Positions 8,839 to 18,126 of a stretch of DNA of 64,000 nucleotides are shown in pieces. Both the position numbers and the translations under genes were made by a program. Under the pieces are notes generated by a model that saw nothing but the letters and a program-made list of their open reading frames with translations, did not search any database and was not told the origin of the DNA. This stretch comes from an uncultured Lachnoclostridium sp. (lineage in GTDB: Bacteria; Bacillota; Clostridia; Lachnospirales; Lachnospiraceae). The stretch covers positions 1-64,000 of the forward strand of contig CALWDO010000008.1 of NCBI GenBank assembly GCA_944376715.1, in the 5' to 3' direction. The first letter of the stretch is position 1. Each line of letters starts with the position of its first letter.

Positions 8839-9645
8839 TCAATATATATCAGCATTCATTGCTACTCTTTGATCTAATAACAGGAAATCTTCCCATGAAT
8901 AATTTTTTTCTGCAGAATCTAAAATCAAACGAGGACAATTCCCGTACATAGACGCCCACCATGAATACGTACTTGGCGGCCCCATTATATAATCACATAA
9001 ACTAAGAGCACATAAATCCTCAACTGCATTTCCTGTCAGAAAAACAATATCTAAACCTACATTACTATATTGTAACTGATTAATCTTTTCATTTGAAGAA
9101 ATATAAAATCTAATATTTCTACCTTCAGCCAGTTTTTTCATCCATAATATGTATTGTTGATCAGTATAATACCAGATACCATTATTAAAATTTTTGTAGT
9201 CCCCACGCCGTATATGGACACCGACATTTATTATTCCATCATGTTTTAATACTTTTTTTTGTGCTGTCGTTAATATTTTTTCTTTAAACGAAAAATATTT
9301 TCTAACATCATTCTGATGTTTCGAAAAAATCTTGTCATCTTTTATTTTCCAATCAAAAAAGACTTGTCTTTTATCCTTTTTTTGTGGATCATATTTTTTC
9401 GTTTTTATATGAAAGAAAAAATTAAATTTAATCACAATTTTACTAAAAAATGCAAGTAATCGGGAATGGTACATTAGTACATTTATATTGTCATTTGAAT
9501 TATAAAATTCAAAATCATTTTTTAATTTTTCGGACATAATCGGGCAATATACATCATCTGAATATTCCAATCCAATAGTATATGCGGATGCTAATGCCAA
9601 CAACTGATTGCACATTTGTCCTTCATTAAATAATAATATTATCAT
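8839..9645 (-). CDS. GT11-type glycosyltransferase (alpha-1,2-fucosyltransferase-like)
   Basis: 268 residues. The sequence GVHIRRGDY near residue 142 is the conserved HxRRxD(Y/F) GDP-fucose-binding motif of alpha-1,2/alpha-1,6 fucosyltransferases. MGPPSTYSWWASMYG near residue 225 matches the S.FS.W.A..G motif of GT11. The N-terminus (LFNEGQMCNQLLALASA) matches the GRLGNQLF-like start of the family in degraded form. It probably adds L-fucose or a related deoxysugar to the repeat, but no GDP-fucose synthesis genes are in view, so the donor must come from elsewhere. GGAG precedes the ATG by about six bases. Confidence 0.72.
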   Translation of the reverse strand: MIILLFNEGQMCNQLLALASAYTIGLEYSDDVYCPIMSEKLKNDFEFYNSNDNINVLMYHSRLLAFFSKIVIKFNFFFHIKTKKYDPQKKDKRQVFFDWKIKDDKIFSKHQNDVRKYFSFKEKILTTAQKKVLKHDGIINVGVHIRRGDYKNFNNGIWYYTDQQYILWMKKLAEGRNIRFYISSNEKINQLQYSNVGLDIVFLTGNAVEDLCALSLCDYIMGPPSTYSWWASMYGNCPRLILDSAEKNYSWEDFLLLDQRVAMNADIY

Positions 9646-9755
9646 TTTGTCTCCATTGATTTGTTTTTGATTATACCTATTAGAAAATTATCATCATCAG
9701 GAACACCATATAGCTAAATATGAATATATTCCACTTTAAGTTTAAACTCAGATAA

Positions 9756-10664
9756 TCAACTTTCATTTTCTAGCCACTTAATATAGTTCTTTACTCCAGC
9801 CTCAAAAGATATTTGCCTTTCATAGCCTAGTGACAGCAGTTTATCAATATTAGCTTTCCAATTAATAGGATCGCCTTCTCTTCTCACTCCCTTAAATTTG
9901 ATATTGTTATTTGGTATTTTCATGCATCTAGCAAAACACTCAGCAACTTCTCTAATGCTAACCTCTTTTCCATTCGCTATATTGTAAATCAACTCACCGG
10001 AGGGTGCTTTTGAAGCAATTAACTCTATAGCCTGTATTAAATCGTTGATATAAATATAGTCTCTGCTTTCATAACCGCTTCCCCACAACTCTAATTCTCC
10101 TGTAAGTAAAACTTTTTGATACATATCCCAGAATATTTGTTTTTTTAATCTAGGTCCATATGCAGAGAATATTCTCAAGATTTTTATATCAAATCCATAA
10201 TTTTTACTCATATATTTGCAAATTTCTTCCGCAGAAAGCTTATGTAAAGCGTATGGCGACAAGGGATTTACTGCATCCATTTCAGAAATCGGCAGACTAT
10301 TAGGATTTCCATATACAGCTGCGCTAGAAAGCAATATGAATCTGCAGTTTTTCATACAATTATCTTTCATTGCAAACAAAAGATTGTGGGTTGTGATATA
10401 ATTACTTTGCAAATCCATAAATGGTTTTTCAAATGAAAGATTTACATTTGCATTACCCGCACAATGAACAATAATATCCGGTTTAATTAAAGAAATGGCT
10501 TCGCATACCTCTTCATATTTCATCAAATTCAAATTCAGAATACATTTATCTTTTTGCTTAATACCATCTCGACTCCATCCGAATACATTTTCTCTACTGG
10601 ATAAATACGCATTTTCTAGGTACTTGCCAATAAATCCTTCATTGCCTGTGATGAGTATTTTCAT
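9756..10664 (-). CDS. NAD-dependent sugar epimerase/dehydratase (extended SDR)
   Basis: 302 residues. The Rossmann signature GNEGFIG occupies residues 7-13. The SSAAVYG strand and the catalytic Tyr-Lys pair in SPYALHKLSAEE (YxxxK near residue 142) are present, so the enzyme should be active. It is likely a nucleotide-sugar 4-epimerase, 4,6-dehydratase or 4-ketoreductase supplying a capsule sugar. The substrate is not determinable, though the length and ILRIFSAYGPR region are GalE/RmlD-like. The ribosome site is AAGGGTGG. A decayed IS110 element lies immediately upstream, between this gene and the GT2 at 12395, so read-through from the operon promoter may be impaired. Confidence 0.82.
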   Translation of the reverse strand: MKILITGNEGFIGKYLENAYLSSRENVFGWSRDGIKQKDKCILNLNLMKYEEVCEAISLIKPDIIVHCAGNANVNLSFEKPFMDLQSNYITTHNLLFAMKDNCMKNCRFILLSSAAVYGNPNSLPISEMDAVNPLSPYALHKLSAEEICKYMSKNYGFDIKILRIFSAYGPRLKKQIFWDMYQKVLLTGELELWGSGYESRDYIYINDLIQAIELIASKAPSGELIYNIANGKEVSIREVAECFARCMKIPNNNIKFKGVRREGDPINWKANIDKLLSLGYERQISFEAGVKNYIKWLENES

Positions 10665-10689
10665 ATATAAACCACCCTTCTGCGAAAGG

Positions 10690-10968
10690 CACCGATGGGG
10701 TTATGAAACCCTTCCTCGGATAATCTCTCACTACTTTTTTCTTTGTTATACTCCTCTTGTAGAGTACTGGCATACTACAGAACCTGAGGAGGTGAGTGGC
10801 GAGGCTGTATAGCGTCAACCCCGTATGTCTATATAGGTCGGTCATCCGTTACGGCATCAATGATTGGCGCATTCCCGTAGCCCGTAAACTTATCTCTTAC
10901 GAAGTTGACTCGATTTCGCCGGATGACCAGTCCCTGCCAGGCCTACTTATTTCTTTACAGGAGGAATC
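10690..10968 (+). ncRNA. Noncoding leader of IS110 element (bridge-RNA-type region)
   Basis: About 280 bases without a credible gene lie directly before the IS110 transposase start, are distinctly more GC-rich than the surrounding capsule DNA, and contain local inverted repeats. IS110-group elements carry a long 5' noncoding end that is transcribed into a bridge RNA specifying donor and target DNA. The position and length match. The RNA structure was not folded and the transposase is dead, so this is a relic by inference. The exact left end of the element is uncertain, within about 10680-10700. Confidence 0.45.
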
Positions 10969-10970
10969 CT

Positions 10971-11898
10971 ATGTTTAAAATCTTTCGTAACAACTGTTGT
11001 GGCCTTGACGTCCACAGAACCAGAATCTATGCCTGCATCGGTATTACCGATCCCAATGGACATACTGAATATAAGCAGTTCCACTTTTCTTCCTTTTCCA
11101 AAGGGGCGCAGAGAATTAACTGCCTGACTTGCCAGATATTCCTGTACCAAAGTCTGGATAGAATCGACTGATAGTACTGGATCCCTGTTTTTAATATCCT
11201 TGAAAAGTCTTGTTTTGTCACTCGGCTCATCCCAAATATAAGAAGTCGCAAAAGGGGCAAGAAGACCGACCGCAAGAATGCCAAATGAATCTACGACCTT
11301 TTTATGTGTGACATGATCAAACCAAGTTTTATCCCTTCGCCTGAAATACGCCAGCTTCGAGATCTGATACACTATCGTGTTAAACTTACCAACATGCTTA
11401 CTGGTGAAATGAACCGGACTCAGAACTGCCTGACTATTTCCAACCTGAAACTTGCCAATGTTTTCAGTGATGTTTTTGGAAAGTCTGCTCGTTCCAACAT
11501 CAATTTTATCTTGGCCCATCCCGGACAAGCTTTTGATATCTCTCCTTTTGCGGACCCTGTTGTAAGCCCCCTGTTTCTAAAATCCAGGCTACTGTTGACG
11601 GGTCAATCTCTCCCGAACAGGCTGTCAAGCTTCGCCAATGCCTTGATCGAATCCAAAAAACCCCTGGAATTTAAAGAGATGTATCACAGGATCAAATCCC
11701 GCCGGGATCATAAAAAGGCTAATCAGCGCTGTCTACAAGATGCTCCTGACCGCTATCCGGAACATGCTGAGTAAGCTCGAGCCTTATAACCCAGAAGGAT
11801 TTCTGGAGCACAGGCCTGTTAAACAGGAGAAAACTTTGACAGTATCACCGGCTCTTGAACTTCTCAGGCTTAGGGGATATAAGATTAATAACCAATAG
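10971..11898 (+). pseudogene. IS110-family transposase, decayed by stops and deletions
   Basis: The start MFKIFRNNCCGLDVHRTRIY at ATG 10971 has AGGAGGA eight bases upstream and carries the first catalytic Asp (GLDVH) of the RuvC-like DEDD domain. After GAQRINCL the frame is disrupted: stops occur at about 11170, and a shifted segment (YWIPVFNILEK) follows with further stops. The frame then recovers as DMIKPSFIPSPEIRQLRDLI...ILAHPGQAFDI. The Tnp_20 serine domain is mostly deleted, with ANALIESKKPLEFKEMYHRI joined after an internal loss, and the tail LSKLEPYNPEGFLE reads in another frame up to 11898. Non-functional. Confidence 0.72.
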
Positions 11899-12394
11899 TT
11901 ATTGTTATCTCTCTATTCTTTATATTTGCAGTTATTTCCGCCCGCTAATCGCTGATTTTCGGATGGCTTGTTTGCCATACACTTTTTGGGTGTTTTACCT
12001 CTACTTCCCTGTTTCAAACTTACACCTCCGAATTATAACTGTAATATGCATCTTTATCATTTGATTAATTAATATTCCATATATTTTACATCAATCTAAT
12101 ATCATATTTTCCAATATTATTTTTGCATATAGTCTACTGCATTGATATCCACAGAAGTCCAGTCTAATCAAATAACAAATTCTATCAAACTTCTTTTAAT
12201 GTAAAATATATGTTTAAAATATCTAAAAAATATTACACGCAGAGATTTATCTCAATATTATAACCTGAATCTCATTTTTACCTCACTATTAATTTGCATA
12301 GAATTTTACCGAAGAAATGTTAGTTGTTTATTTCATATTCTCAATCTCAAGCAAACTTTACTCGTACACAATTATTCAGTCTTTTATGAAAAAT
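11899..12394. other. Right end of IS110 relic and AT-rich gene-free DNA
   Basis: The first roughly 120 bases are probably the 3' noncoding end of the IS110 element. The remainder, to the GT2 stop at 12395, is very AT-rich with no frame over 40 codons that looks coding. No terminator with a U-tract was recognised. Confidence 0.3.
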
Positions 12395-13216
12395 TTATTT
12401 GCCTATTAAAATTCTCATATATGGCGTAATACAACCTTTTATTGCCAGAAACAGTCCAAAGTTTTTTTTCAAAAAGTAGAACCACTGTTTTGTTGGAGCA
12501 CCTTTAATGCTCTCCTTTTTACGAATTCTTTTGATCCGGCCCAGATGGGCATCTGTCCAAGTATTTTCAGTAGTATTATTATTACAAATTCCTACAAATT
12601 CTTTTGCCTGAAAAATCTTATATCCGGATTTTTTTAAAGTCAAACCATAATCAAAATCTCCTAATGAATGGCGGTAGTATGCATCCATGGTACCAACCTG
12701 TTCAAATGCTTTATACGGTATCAGCACGCAATTCGCATTAAATGTATCTGCTGGCGTTTTCCACTCTGAAATATCAAGTTTCCGATATTTATATCCTGAA
12801 GTGTATTTAATGGCGCCATAACTAACATGACCCAAATCATCCTGAGTTGCCCCCACAATTATAGCATTATCCTGAGCAACGCTCTGGTTAATCATGTGTT
12901 GGATACCTTCTGCCAAAAATTCAACATCATCGTTTATCATTAGTAAATAGTCATAGTCATGCGGAAGATTCTTTAACGCATATTTCATTCCTGCATTCAT
13001 GCCACCTGAATAGAACCAATTCCCATTACCCCTGATCGTACAAATTTGATAAACAAAACGCATTTTATTGAGCATTTCAGAAGTACCATCATCACTTCCA
13101 TCATCAGCCACAACAAATGTGTATTCGCAGCTCGGATTTCCAGCAGTAATTGTTTCAATACATTTTTTCGTTTTATCTTTTCTGTTATGACATGTCAATA
13201 TTGTCAAAATTCTCAT
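12395..13216 (-). CDS. Glycosyltransferase family 2 (rhamnosyltransferase-like)
   Basis: 273 residues. The GT-A fold is visible from ILTILTCHNRKDKTKKCIETI at the start, VADDGSDDGTSEML near residue 37 and the metal-binding LLMINDDVEF (DxD equivalent) near residue 92. An acceptor-side SLGDFDYGLTLKKSGYKI motif, typical of WbbL/GT2 rhamnosyltransferases, lies near residue 185. With rfbB and rfbD present downstream in the window, dTDP-rhamnose is a reasonable donor, but this is inference. The ATG overlaps the stop of the GT4 gene at 13213 in an ATGA, so translation is coupled. Confidence 0.8.
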   Translation of the reverse strand: MRILTILTCHNRKDKTKKCIETITAGNPSCEYTFVVADDGSDDGTSEMLNKMRFVYQICTIRGNGNWFYSGGMNAGMKYALKNLPHDYDYLLMINDDVEFLAEGIQHMINQSVAQDNAIIVGATQDDLGHVSYGAIKYTSGYKYRKLDISEWKTPADTFNANCVLIPYKAFEQVGTMDAYYRHSLGDFDYGLTLKKSGYKIFQAKEFVGICNNNTTENTWTDAHLGRIKRIRKKESIKGAPTKQWFYFLKKNFGLFLAIKGCITPYMRILIGK

Positions 13217-14328
13217 TTACCTTTTCCTTCTATGACAGAAAAAATCGTTTTCGCACAGCTTTTCCATGTAAAATTAGCTATTATTCTATTATGTTCTAGT
13301 TCTGACATATCTGTTGTATTTAGCACATACTTTATTACGTCATTATTACCTTTCGCCAACCATCCGGATCTTCCAGTTTCTATAATCAGATTTGGTCCCG
13401 GTGCTTCCCAAGCAACCACCTTGCACCCATAATACATAGCTTCAAGAATTGCCATACCGAAAATTTCTTGCTGATTCAAATTAATATATGCATCGGCCAT
13501 TCGATACAGTTCCCAGATTTTGTTGTTGGGTATACGCTCAATCAGCTGAACATATTTCGACAAATTCAGTTCTTTGATTTTTTCCTCAACATCAAACTTT
13601 AATTTTCCTGTTCCCACCATAAGGAGCTTGTACCTCGAATCAATCTTCCTTATATCTGATAATATATCGATCATTCTAATTGGTTGCTTTTCCTCAGTCA
13701 TTCTTCCTATGAAGAGAAGCACTTTGTCAATGTCCGAGTAACCATATTTTTCTTTAATACTCTCAATAGGAACGCTCTCATAATTTGTATGAAGCAGAGA
13801 AGTATCTAATCCTACTGGTATTAAGATAGTCTTCACAATTCCAAGCGCTCCCAACCGATCTGCTACTGTTGGCGTTTTTACAAAACAGGTACATTTTTTA
13901 TATACTGCAATATTTCTTTGAAACAACGCATTGATGAATAATTTCTTTATGATGTTAGTGCTGTGACTCTCAATAACGCCTATGTATGGATACATTTGTA
14001 CAAGATTCTTGCAACACCATTTATATACTTTAGGGACAGCAAGCTGTGTGTCAGAAAAGTAAATTAGAGCGTCAAGTGTAGTATCCATAATACTACAATC
14101 CCAGACACCATTAATTCCATTACTTTTCACAGGAATCTGGTATAACATTGAATGAGTACAGTCATCTATTAGATGTTTGCTTTCCTTTTCAAATAGAGGA
14201 ACTGCCTTATAAACAATAACTTCGTCGAACAAATTATCGAGTTCCTTCGCTAATCCTATTTCCTGTGCATTGTAAAAACCTTTTTCCCCAAAATTTCCAA
14301 TACTTGTTATTAGTAATCCAATACGCAT
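13213..14328 (-). CDS. Glycosyltransferase family 4 (GT-B fold)
   Basis: 371 residues. The C-terminal half shows VLLFIGRMTEEKQPIRMIDIL (near residue 200), MVGTGKLKFDVEEKIKEL and the EX7E motif in INLNQQEIFGMAILEAMYYG (near residue 290). All are standard for retaining GT4 enzymes that use NDP-sugars. The N-terminal acceptor domain starts MRIGLLITSIGNFGEKGFYN. Soluble and cytoplasmic, it extends the lipid-linked repeat; donor unknown. It overlaps the downstream GT2 gene by four bases (ATGA). Confidence 0.82.
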   Translation of the reverse strand: MRIGLLITSIGNFGEKGFYNAQEIGLAKELDNLFDEVIVYKAVPLFEKESKHLIDDCTHSMLYQIPVKSNGINGVWDCSIMDTTLDALIYFSDTQLAVPKVYKWCCKNLVQMYPYIGVIESHSTNIIKKLFINALFQRNIAVYKKCTCFVKTPTVADRLGALGIVKTILIPVGLDTSLLHTNYESVPIESIKEKYGYSDIDKVLLFIGRMTEEKQPIRMIDILSDIRKIDSRYKLLMVGTGKLKFDVEEKIKELNLSKYVQLIERIPNNKIWELYRMADAYINLNQQEIFGMAILEAMYYGCKVVAWEAPGPNLIIETGRSGWLAKGNNDVIKYVLNTTDMSELEHNRIIANFTWKSCAKTIFSVIEGKGK

Positions 14329-14844
14329 TTTATCTTTCCCGCCATATCTTTTCCTTTAAAGCGTTTACAGGATAAATACTTATAATTATGTTCTCTTTAC
14401 TAAACTATTTGATATGTACGCATTCTGAGATTTGTACATTCATCAGGTGTAAATTCCCTTTTAAGGTAAACTCAATTAATTGCAAATCGTACACGATACC
14501 CAATCTTTATAAGGCGATTTGTATTCTTCTGAATTCTCTCAAAATTTAACTGATAAAATTTATGGATATCTTCACTCAGAAAAGTATAGTCCCGGCAAAA
14601 CTATTGCCGCAGCATTATTTCAAACAGCTCATATTCTTTTAAACAGAATCTACACAAAATCCAATTTGTATCATGTTAAATCTTATTAGACGGTTAATCT
14701 TTATAGACCCATTTAAATGTTGAAATAATTCTATGAAAAAACTTGGCAGTCTCCTTAATGATGAATACGATCTTATAATATTAGTGTATCTCCACAATAA
14801 TTAATAATGTTTTTTAAGTGACTTTTCCTTTTCAATGTCTTCTG
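14329..14844 (-). other. AT-rich gap with possible decayed coding traces
   Basis: Reading leftward, disconnected open stretches appear, such as LSEDIHKFYQLNFERIQKN and KREFTPDECTNLRMRT, each ended by stops. They look like remains of a capsule gene, but no family was recognised. No promoter or terminator is convincing. Confidence 0.25.
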
Positions 14845-15378
14845 TCAAATTCTTTTATATTCAGATTCATGAACTCTAATTTGCTCATTTGTAAATCTCA
14901 TCGATAAAAATTTTGCTGGGTTGCCCCCAACTATCGAATATGGAGGGATATCATGAAGTACCATACTTCCCGCCGCGACAATTGCGCCCCGCCCGATGTG
15001 TACACCACTTACGATGATTGCACCGTACCCAATCCACACATCATCTTCAATCACTATTTTTAAATCTTTCCCTTTGAATTGGTAATCAGGGTCGCCAATC
15101 CAAGGACTATCTTTAATGCTTTTCCCGATGCAGCTAAAATCGTGATCATACTTCCCGATTAACCCCACATTGTTGCCTAGCAAAACATCATTACCAATTT
15201 CAATATCTGCCTCCAATGAACAATATTTTCCTATATAAACGTTTTCACCAATTACCATTCGATTTGGTGCGTAAAGAACTGTTCCTCGACCAAATGTACT
15301 GCTCTTTCCAAGCTTGATATTATGTTTATGCATAAGCAAAATTTGACATCGAAGTTGTTTGAGTTTTTTTAGTATCAT
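14845..15378 (-). CDS. Hexapeptide-repeat acyltransferase (CatB/WcaB type)
   Basis: 177 residues, a short left-handed beta-helix acetyltransferase. Repeats run from LGKSSTFGRGTVLYAPNRM through IGENVYIGKYCSLEADIEIG to VIEDDVWIGYGAIIVSGVHIG, RGAIVAAGSMVLHDIPPYS and IVGGNPAKFLSMRF. A His in GKYDHDF is suitably placed as the catalytic base. It likely O- or N-acetylates a capsule sugar with acetyl-CoA, and is distinct from the 8227-8829 enzyme. The ATG overlaps a short upstream frame by four bases (ATGA), suggesting that the sequence before it was once a full upstream gene. Confidence 0.8.
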   Translation of the reverse strand: MILKKLKQLRCQILLMHKHNIKLGKSSTFGRGTVLYAPNRMVIGENVYIGKYCSLEADIEIGNDVLLGNNVGLIGKYDHDFSCIGKSIKDSPWIGDPDYQFKGKDLKIVIEDDVWIGYGAIIVSGVHIGRGAIVAAGSMVLHDIPPYSIVGGNPAKFLSMRFTNEQIRVHESEYKRI

Positions 15379-15710
15379 GCCGTCACCTGCTTCTCTATAT
15401 AGGAATCTGTGGATAGTAAAACCTGATATTTATTGTTTCTACGAATAGGATATAGACTTGAGCTATTTTCCCACAAAACTAATGAGTATACTTTATCTGT
15501 CATTTTATAATTCCCGTCTTGAACAAAACAGATCATATGCTTCATGTATGTGTTTTCTATTTGTTTTTCTAAATTGTTCTGCTGTTTGAACTGATGAATT
15601 TAAAGAATTATATTAACTTGATATTTACAACATCATAAAAACATCACCGTCTGCATTTTTGTACCGATCTTCTAGTAGGCCAAATTCGCATACTGTCAAT
15701 TCTGACGAAT
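15375..15710 (-). pseudogene. Debris of an upstream capsule gene, with a 53-codon open frame
   Basis: A 53-codon frame starts at ATG 15536 (MICFVQDGNYKMTDKVYS) and stops in ATGA overlap with the acyltransferase start. This is the junction expected of a real upstream partner's 3' end. Further leftward frames just above it, NSSVQTAEQFRKTNRKHI (ending ...EAYDLFCSRREL) and MRENNSSELTVCEFG (ending ...GDVFMML), lie in other frames. The pattern suggests a degraded coding gene rather than random DNA. No family was recognised, and a genuine small protein cannot be excluded. Confidence 0.3.
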
Positions 15711-16274
15711 TATTCTCCCTCATCTTCCATACCTTTAACAGAATTCATATTTTGTTTAATTCATCTAACCTGCTAAATTATCTCCTCCCATCTTATATTA
15801 TGTAGCAATGTTTATAGACATTCCCCAAGGTCTATATACTATGCTATTAGAGATACTGTGAATTGCTTTTTCACCTACTGCTCAGATAGTTTACGTGAGG
15901 ATATAACTACAGTCTCTTTGTTCATTTGTCAATCAGCTAATTTCATGGTTCTTGTGGCATAATAAACAGAACAATTTGTAAGATTTAAAGTATTGTATAC
16001 CCGGACAATATTAGCAAACACAATTTTAATTATTCGTTTCACATTCATATAGAGCCTGATTAAATACAGCAGTGAAGGAGAGTCTCAGCTTTTGTAATTC
16101 TAACATTGGCTTAAGTTTGGTGTAGTATTCCTACTACACAGAACGACTTTACGTCAATCTTGCTCAGGTATTTTTTATTGAAAACAACAACATCTTTATC
16201 ATTGGAAATCTAGTAGTAGTCATACACAATTAAAGTATTCAATCTTTCATGTTGCACACATCTTTTGCCATATT
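15711..16274. other. AT-rich gap, nothing recognised
   Basis: Between the debris above and the WecG/TagA-type gene there is AT-rich DNA with no open frame over about 40 codons, no obvious hairpin with a U-tract and no repeat. It is probably more decayed capsule-locus DNA. Confidence 0.25.
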
Positions 16275-17045
16275 TTATTTTCCCCTTATCACAGCATTCC
16301 AAATAAACTTCATATTTGTATGCAAGTATCGACTAAAGAGTCTCCTAGGATCTTGAATCAGCCTATATACCCATTCAAGATTGCACTTCTGCATCCACTC
16401 TGGTGCGCGTTTTATATTCCCAGCAAAATAATCAAATCCTGCCCCCACGCCGACCATAAATCCCTTTATTTTTCCTTGGTGTTCTGCCATCCAGAGTTCT
16501 TGTTTTGGAGCTCCTAGACCAATCCACACAAAATCTGGGCTTACAGTGTTAATCTGTTCAACAATATTCTTATTTTCTTCATCTGTAAGTGCTCGAAATG
16601 GAGGACTATACATACCAACAATTTGAATTCCAGGATAATCGCACTGCAGTACCATATTGAGTTTCTCAAGGGTAGCCTCGGTACTACCATAAAAATAATG
16701 ACGGTACCCCCTCTGAGATGAAATTTTCAAAATTTCTCCCATATAAGAAGGCCCTGTTGTACGTCTCATGTTTTTAAAACCGCGCTTTTGACCAACCGTA
16801 CTTAAAGGTCCGCCATCTGGTATAGCAAGTATGCCACCATTCTGTACATCACAGTAAGACTTGTCCTCATAAGATATTACTGTAGTATGCACGTTAGAGA
16901 CACACATATAATCTCCAGAAAGTTCTTTGATATATTTTTCAGTAAACTTCAAAAGCCAATCCATATCGATAGCCGCAACATCTACCCCTAAGATATTGCA
17001 AACCGGTATCCGACTTTTATCCACTTTATGTTGAAATATTTTCAT
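16275..17045 (-). CDS. WecG/TagA/CpsF-family glycosyltransferase (GT26)
   Basis: 256 residues, the normal size of this family, which attaches ManNAc or a related sugar to undecaprenyl-PP-linked GlcNAc. Characteristic segments are GVDVAAIDMDWLLKFTEKYI near the start, LAIPDGGPLS with the catalytic-region Asp, RRTTGPSYM, HYFYGSTEATLEKL, and the diagnostic FVWIGLGAPKQELWM with VGVGAGFDYFAG and RAPEWMQKCNLEWVYRL. A peripheral membrane role on the second sugar is expected. The start is ATG 17045 with AAGGAGG eight bases upstream; the in-frame GTG at 17054 overlaps that site. Confidence 0.88.
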   Translation of the reverse strand: MKIFQHKVDKSRIPVCNILGVDVAAIDMDWLLKFTEKYIKELSGDYMCVSNVHTTVISYEDKSYCDVQNGGILAIPDGGPLSTVGQKRGFKNMRRTTGPSYMGEILKISSQRGYRHYFYGSTEATLEKLNMVLQCDYPGIQIVGMYSPPFRALTDEENKNIVEQINTVSPDFVWIGLGAPKQELWMAEHQGKIKGFMVGVGAGFDYFAGNIKRAPEWMQKCNLEWVYRLIQDPRRLFSRYLHTNMKFIWNAVIRGK

Positions 17046-17099
17046 ATCGGACACCTCCTTCTACAACAATCATTATCACTTTTTTCATATTCTATGTTT

Positions 17100-17529
17100 T
17101 TGTATTAGTCACGTGTAAATACTTTTTCTTCCGCTTTCTCCAGATGGTTATTGGACCTACTAGCGATAATCATTTGACTAATTCCTTGAATTTCCCAAAA
17201 CCACTGATTATTGATTTCTCGAAAAATGTATTCACGTCCTCCAACATCAACTCATAGATGGGCACAGTTGTACTATTGAATTTACTTCCTCATAATGCCT
17301 TGAATAAAACTCTAACTAAAAAGAAGCTATCGGAATTACTTCTCATGGTCAATTTATATACCCCAATCACATAATTCTGCTTTTTGAAGCCTATGAATAG
17401 TGCATCGATATTTTCTTTTAATTCGTCTCTTTGCACCTTAGTAAAAGGCTTGGCCGCTATTACCAACTACTTATCATTCATATCAGTGCCAACGATAATT
17501 CCGAAAAGAAACAAACTGTTATAAGACAT
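17100..17529 (-). pseudogene. Decayed second UDP-glucose 6-dehydrogenase, C-terminal remnant
   Basis: Reading leftward, conceptual translation gives KKQNYVIGVYKLTMRSNSDS, aligned with [20 protein letters not shown] of the intact ugd at 21136-22383. Further down come VPIYELMLEDVNTFFE, then MIIASRSNNHLEKAEEKVFT, aligned with the final [20 protein letters not shown] segment. Frameshifts and stops break the frame repeatedly. Just upstream is AGGAG plus an ATG at 17529 (MSYNSLFLFGIIVGTD) whose first part does not resemble Ugd, so a deletion or fusion is likely. It shows replacement or duplication of ugd within the locus. Confidence 0.6.
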
Positions 17530-18126
17530 ACGGTTCTCCTTTAAAAGTTTCGGATTAAAGATGATATTTTATTTCTAGTCTTTTTCCTAATATTTTTCAT
17601 ATATCCAGCTAGAATAGTAGGCGTTTCCAGCATAATAGCATTAAACCTGTTCTACATCACGGAATTCATCACAGTATTAAAAACAAATGTATCATATTAT
17701 TGCCGAAAAGCTTCATTTTGCTTGTATCGGCCTTATTCGGACAGTAATGACATAAAACATTAACTAAAATTCCCCAATAATTAGAAGCAGACTAGCTTTT
17801 ACAGTAAATTTTATTTTAGAAAGAACATTATTTTATACGGTATCTCCTACTCTTCATACGTTGCCCTAGATACTGAAAATGTTTACATCACTTATATATA
17901 CCTTTATTCCAAAGCCACATTTTCAAGCCGTTTATATAATGGTATGAAGTTGTTTAGGAATGTTTTCAATATATCTTTCCTCCTCAGCATACAGGCTTTA
18001 TAAATCAACTAAAATTTTAGGAGAGTCGTTCCCCTATAATAAAAAACAAGTGTCAAAACATTTTATAGTATAACCATTTCTGTTAATTGTTATAACACTA
18101 AGGTATTATATCACTTATTCCAGTAT
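17530..18126 (-). other. Gap with further coding remnants
   Basis: A leftward frame ending about 17545 reads NAIMLETPTILAGYMKNIRK and continues to a stop just before the AGGAG of the ugd relic, as in a compact operon. No family was recognised, and upstream of about 17680 the frame breaks. The rest, up to the Wzz-like gene stop at 18127, is AT-rich without a gene. Confidence 0.3.

Noticed and set aside
10947-11528. 193-codon minus-strand frame in the IS110 relic
   Set aside because: It is the complement of a recognisable, though broken, IS110 transposase.
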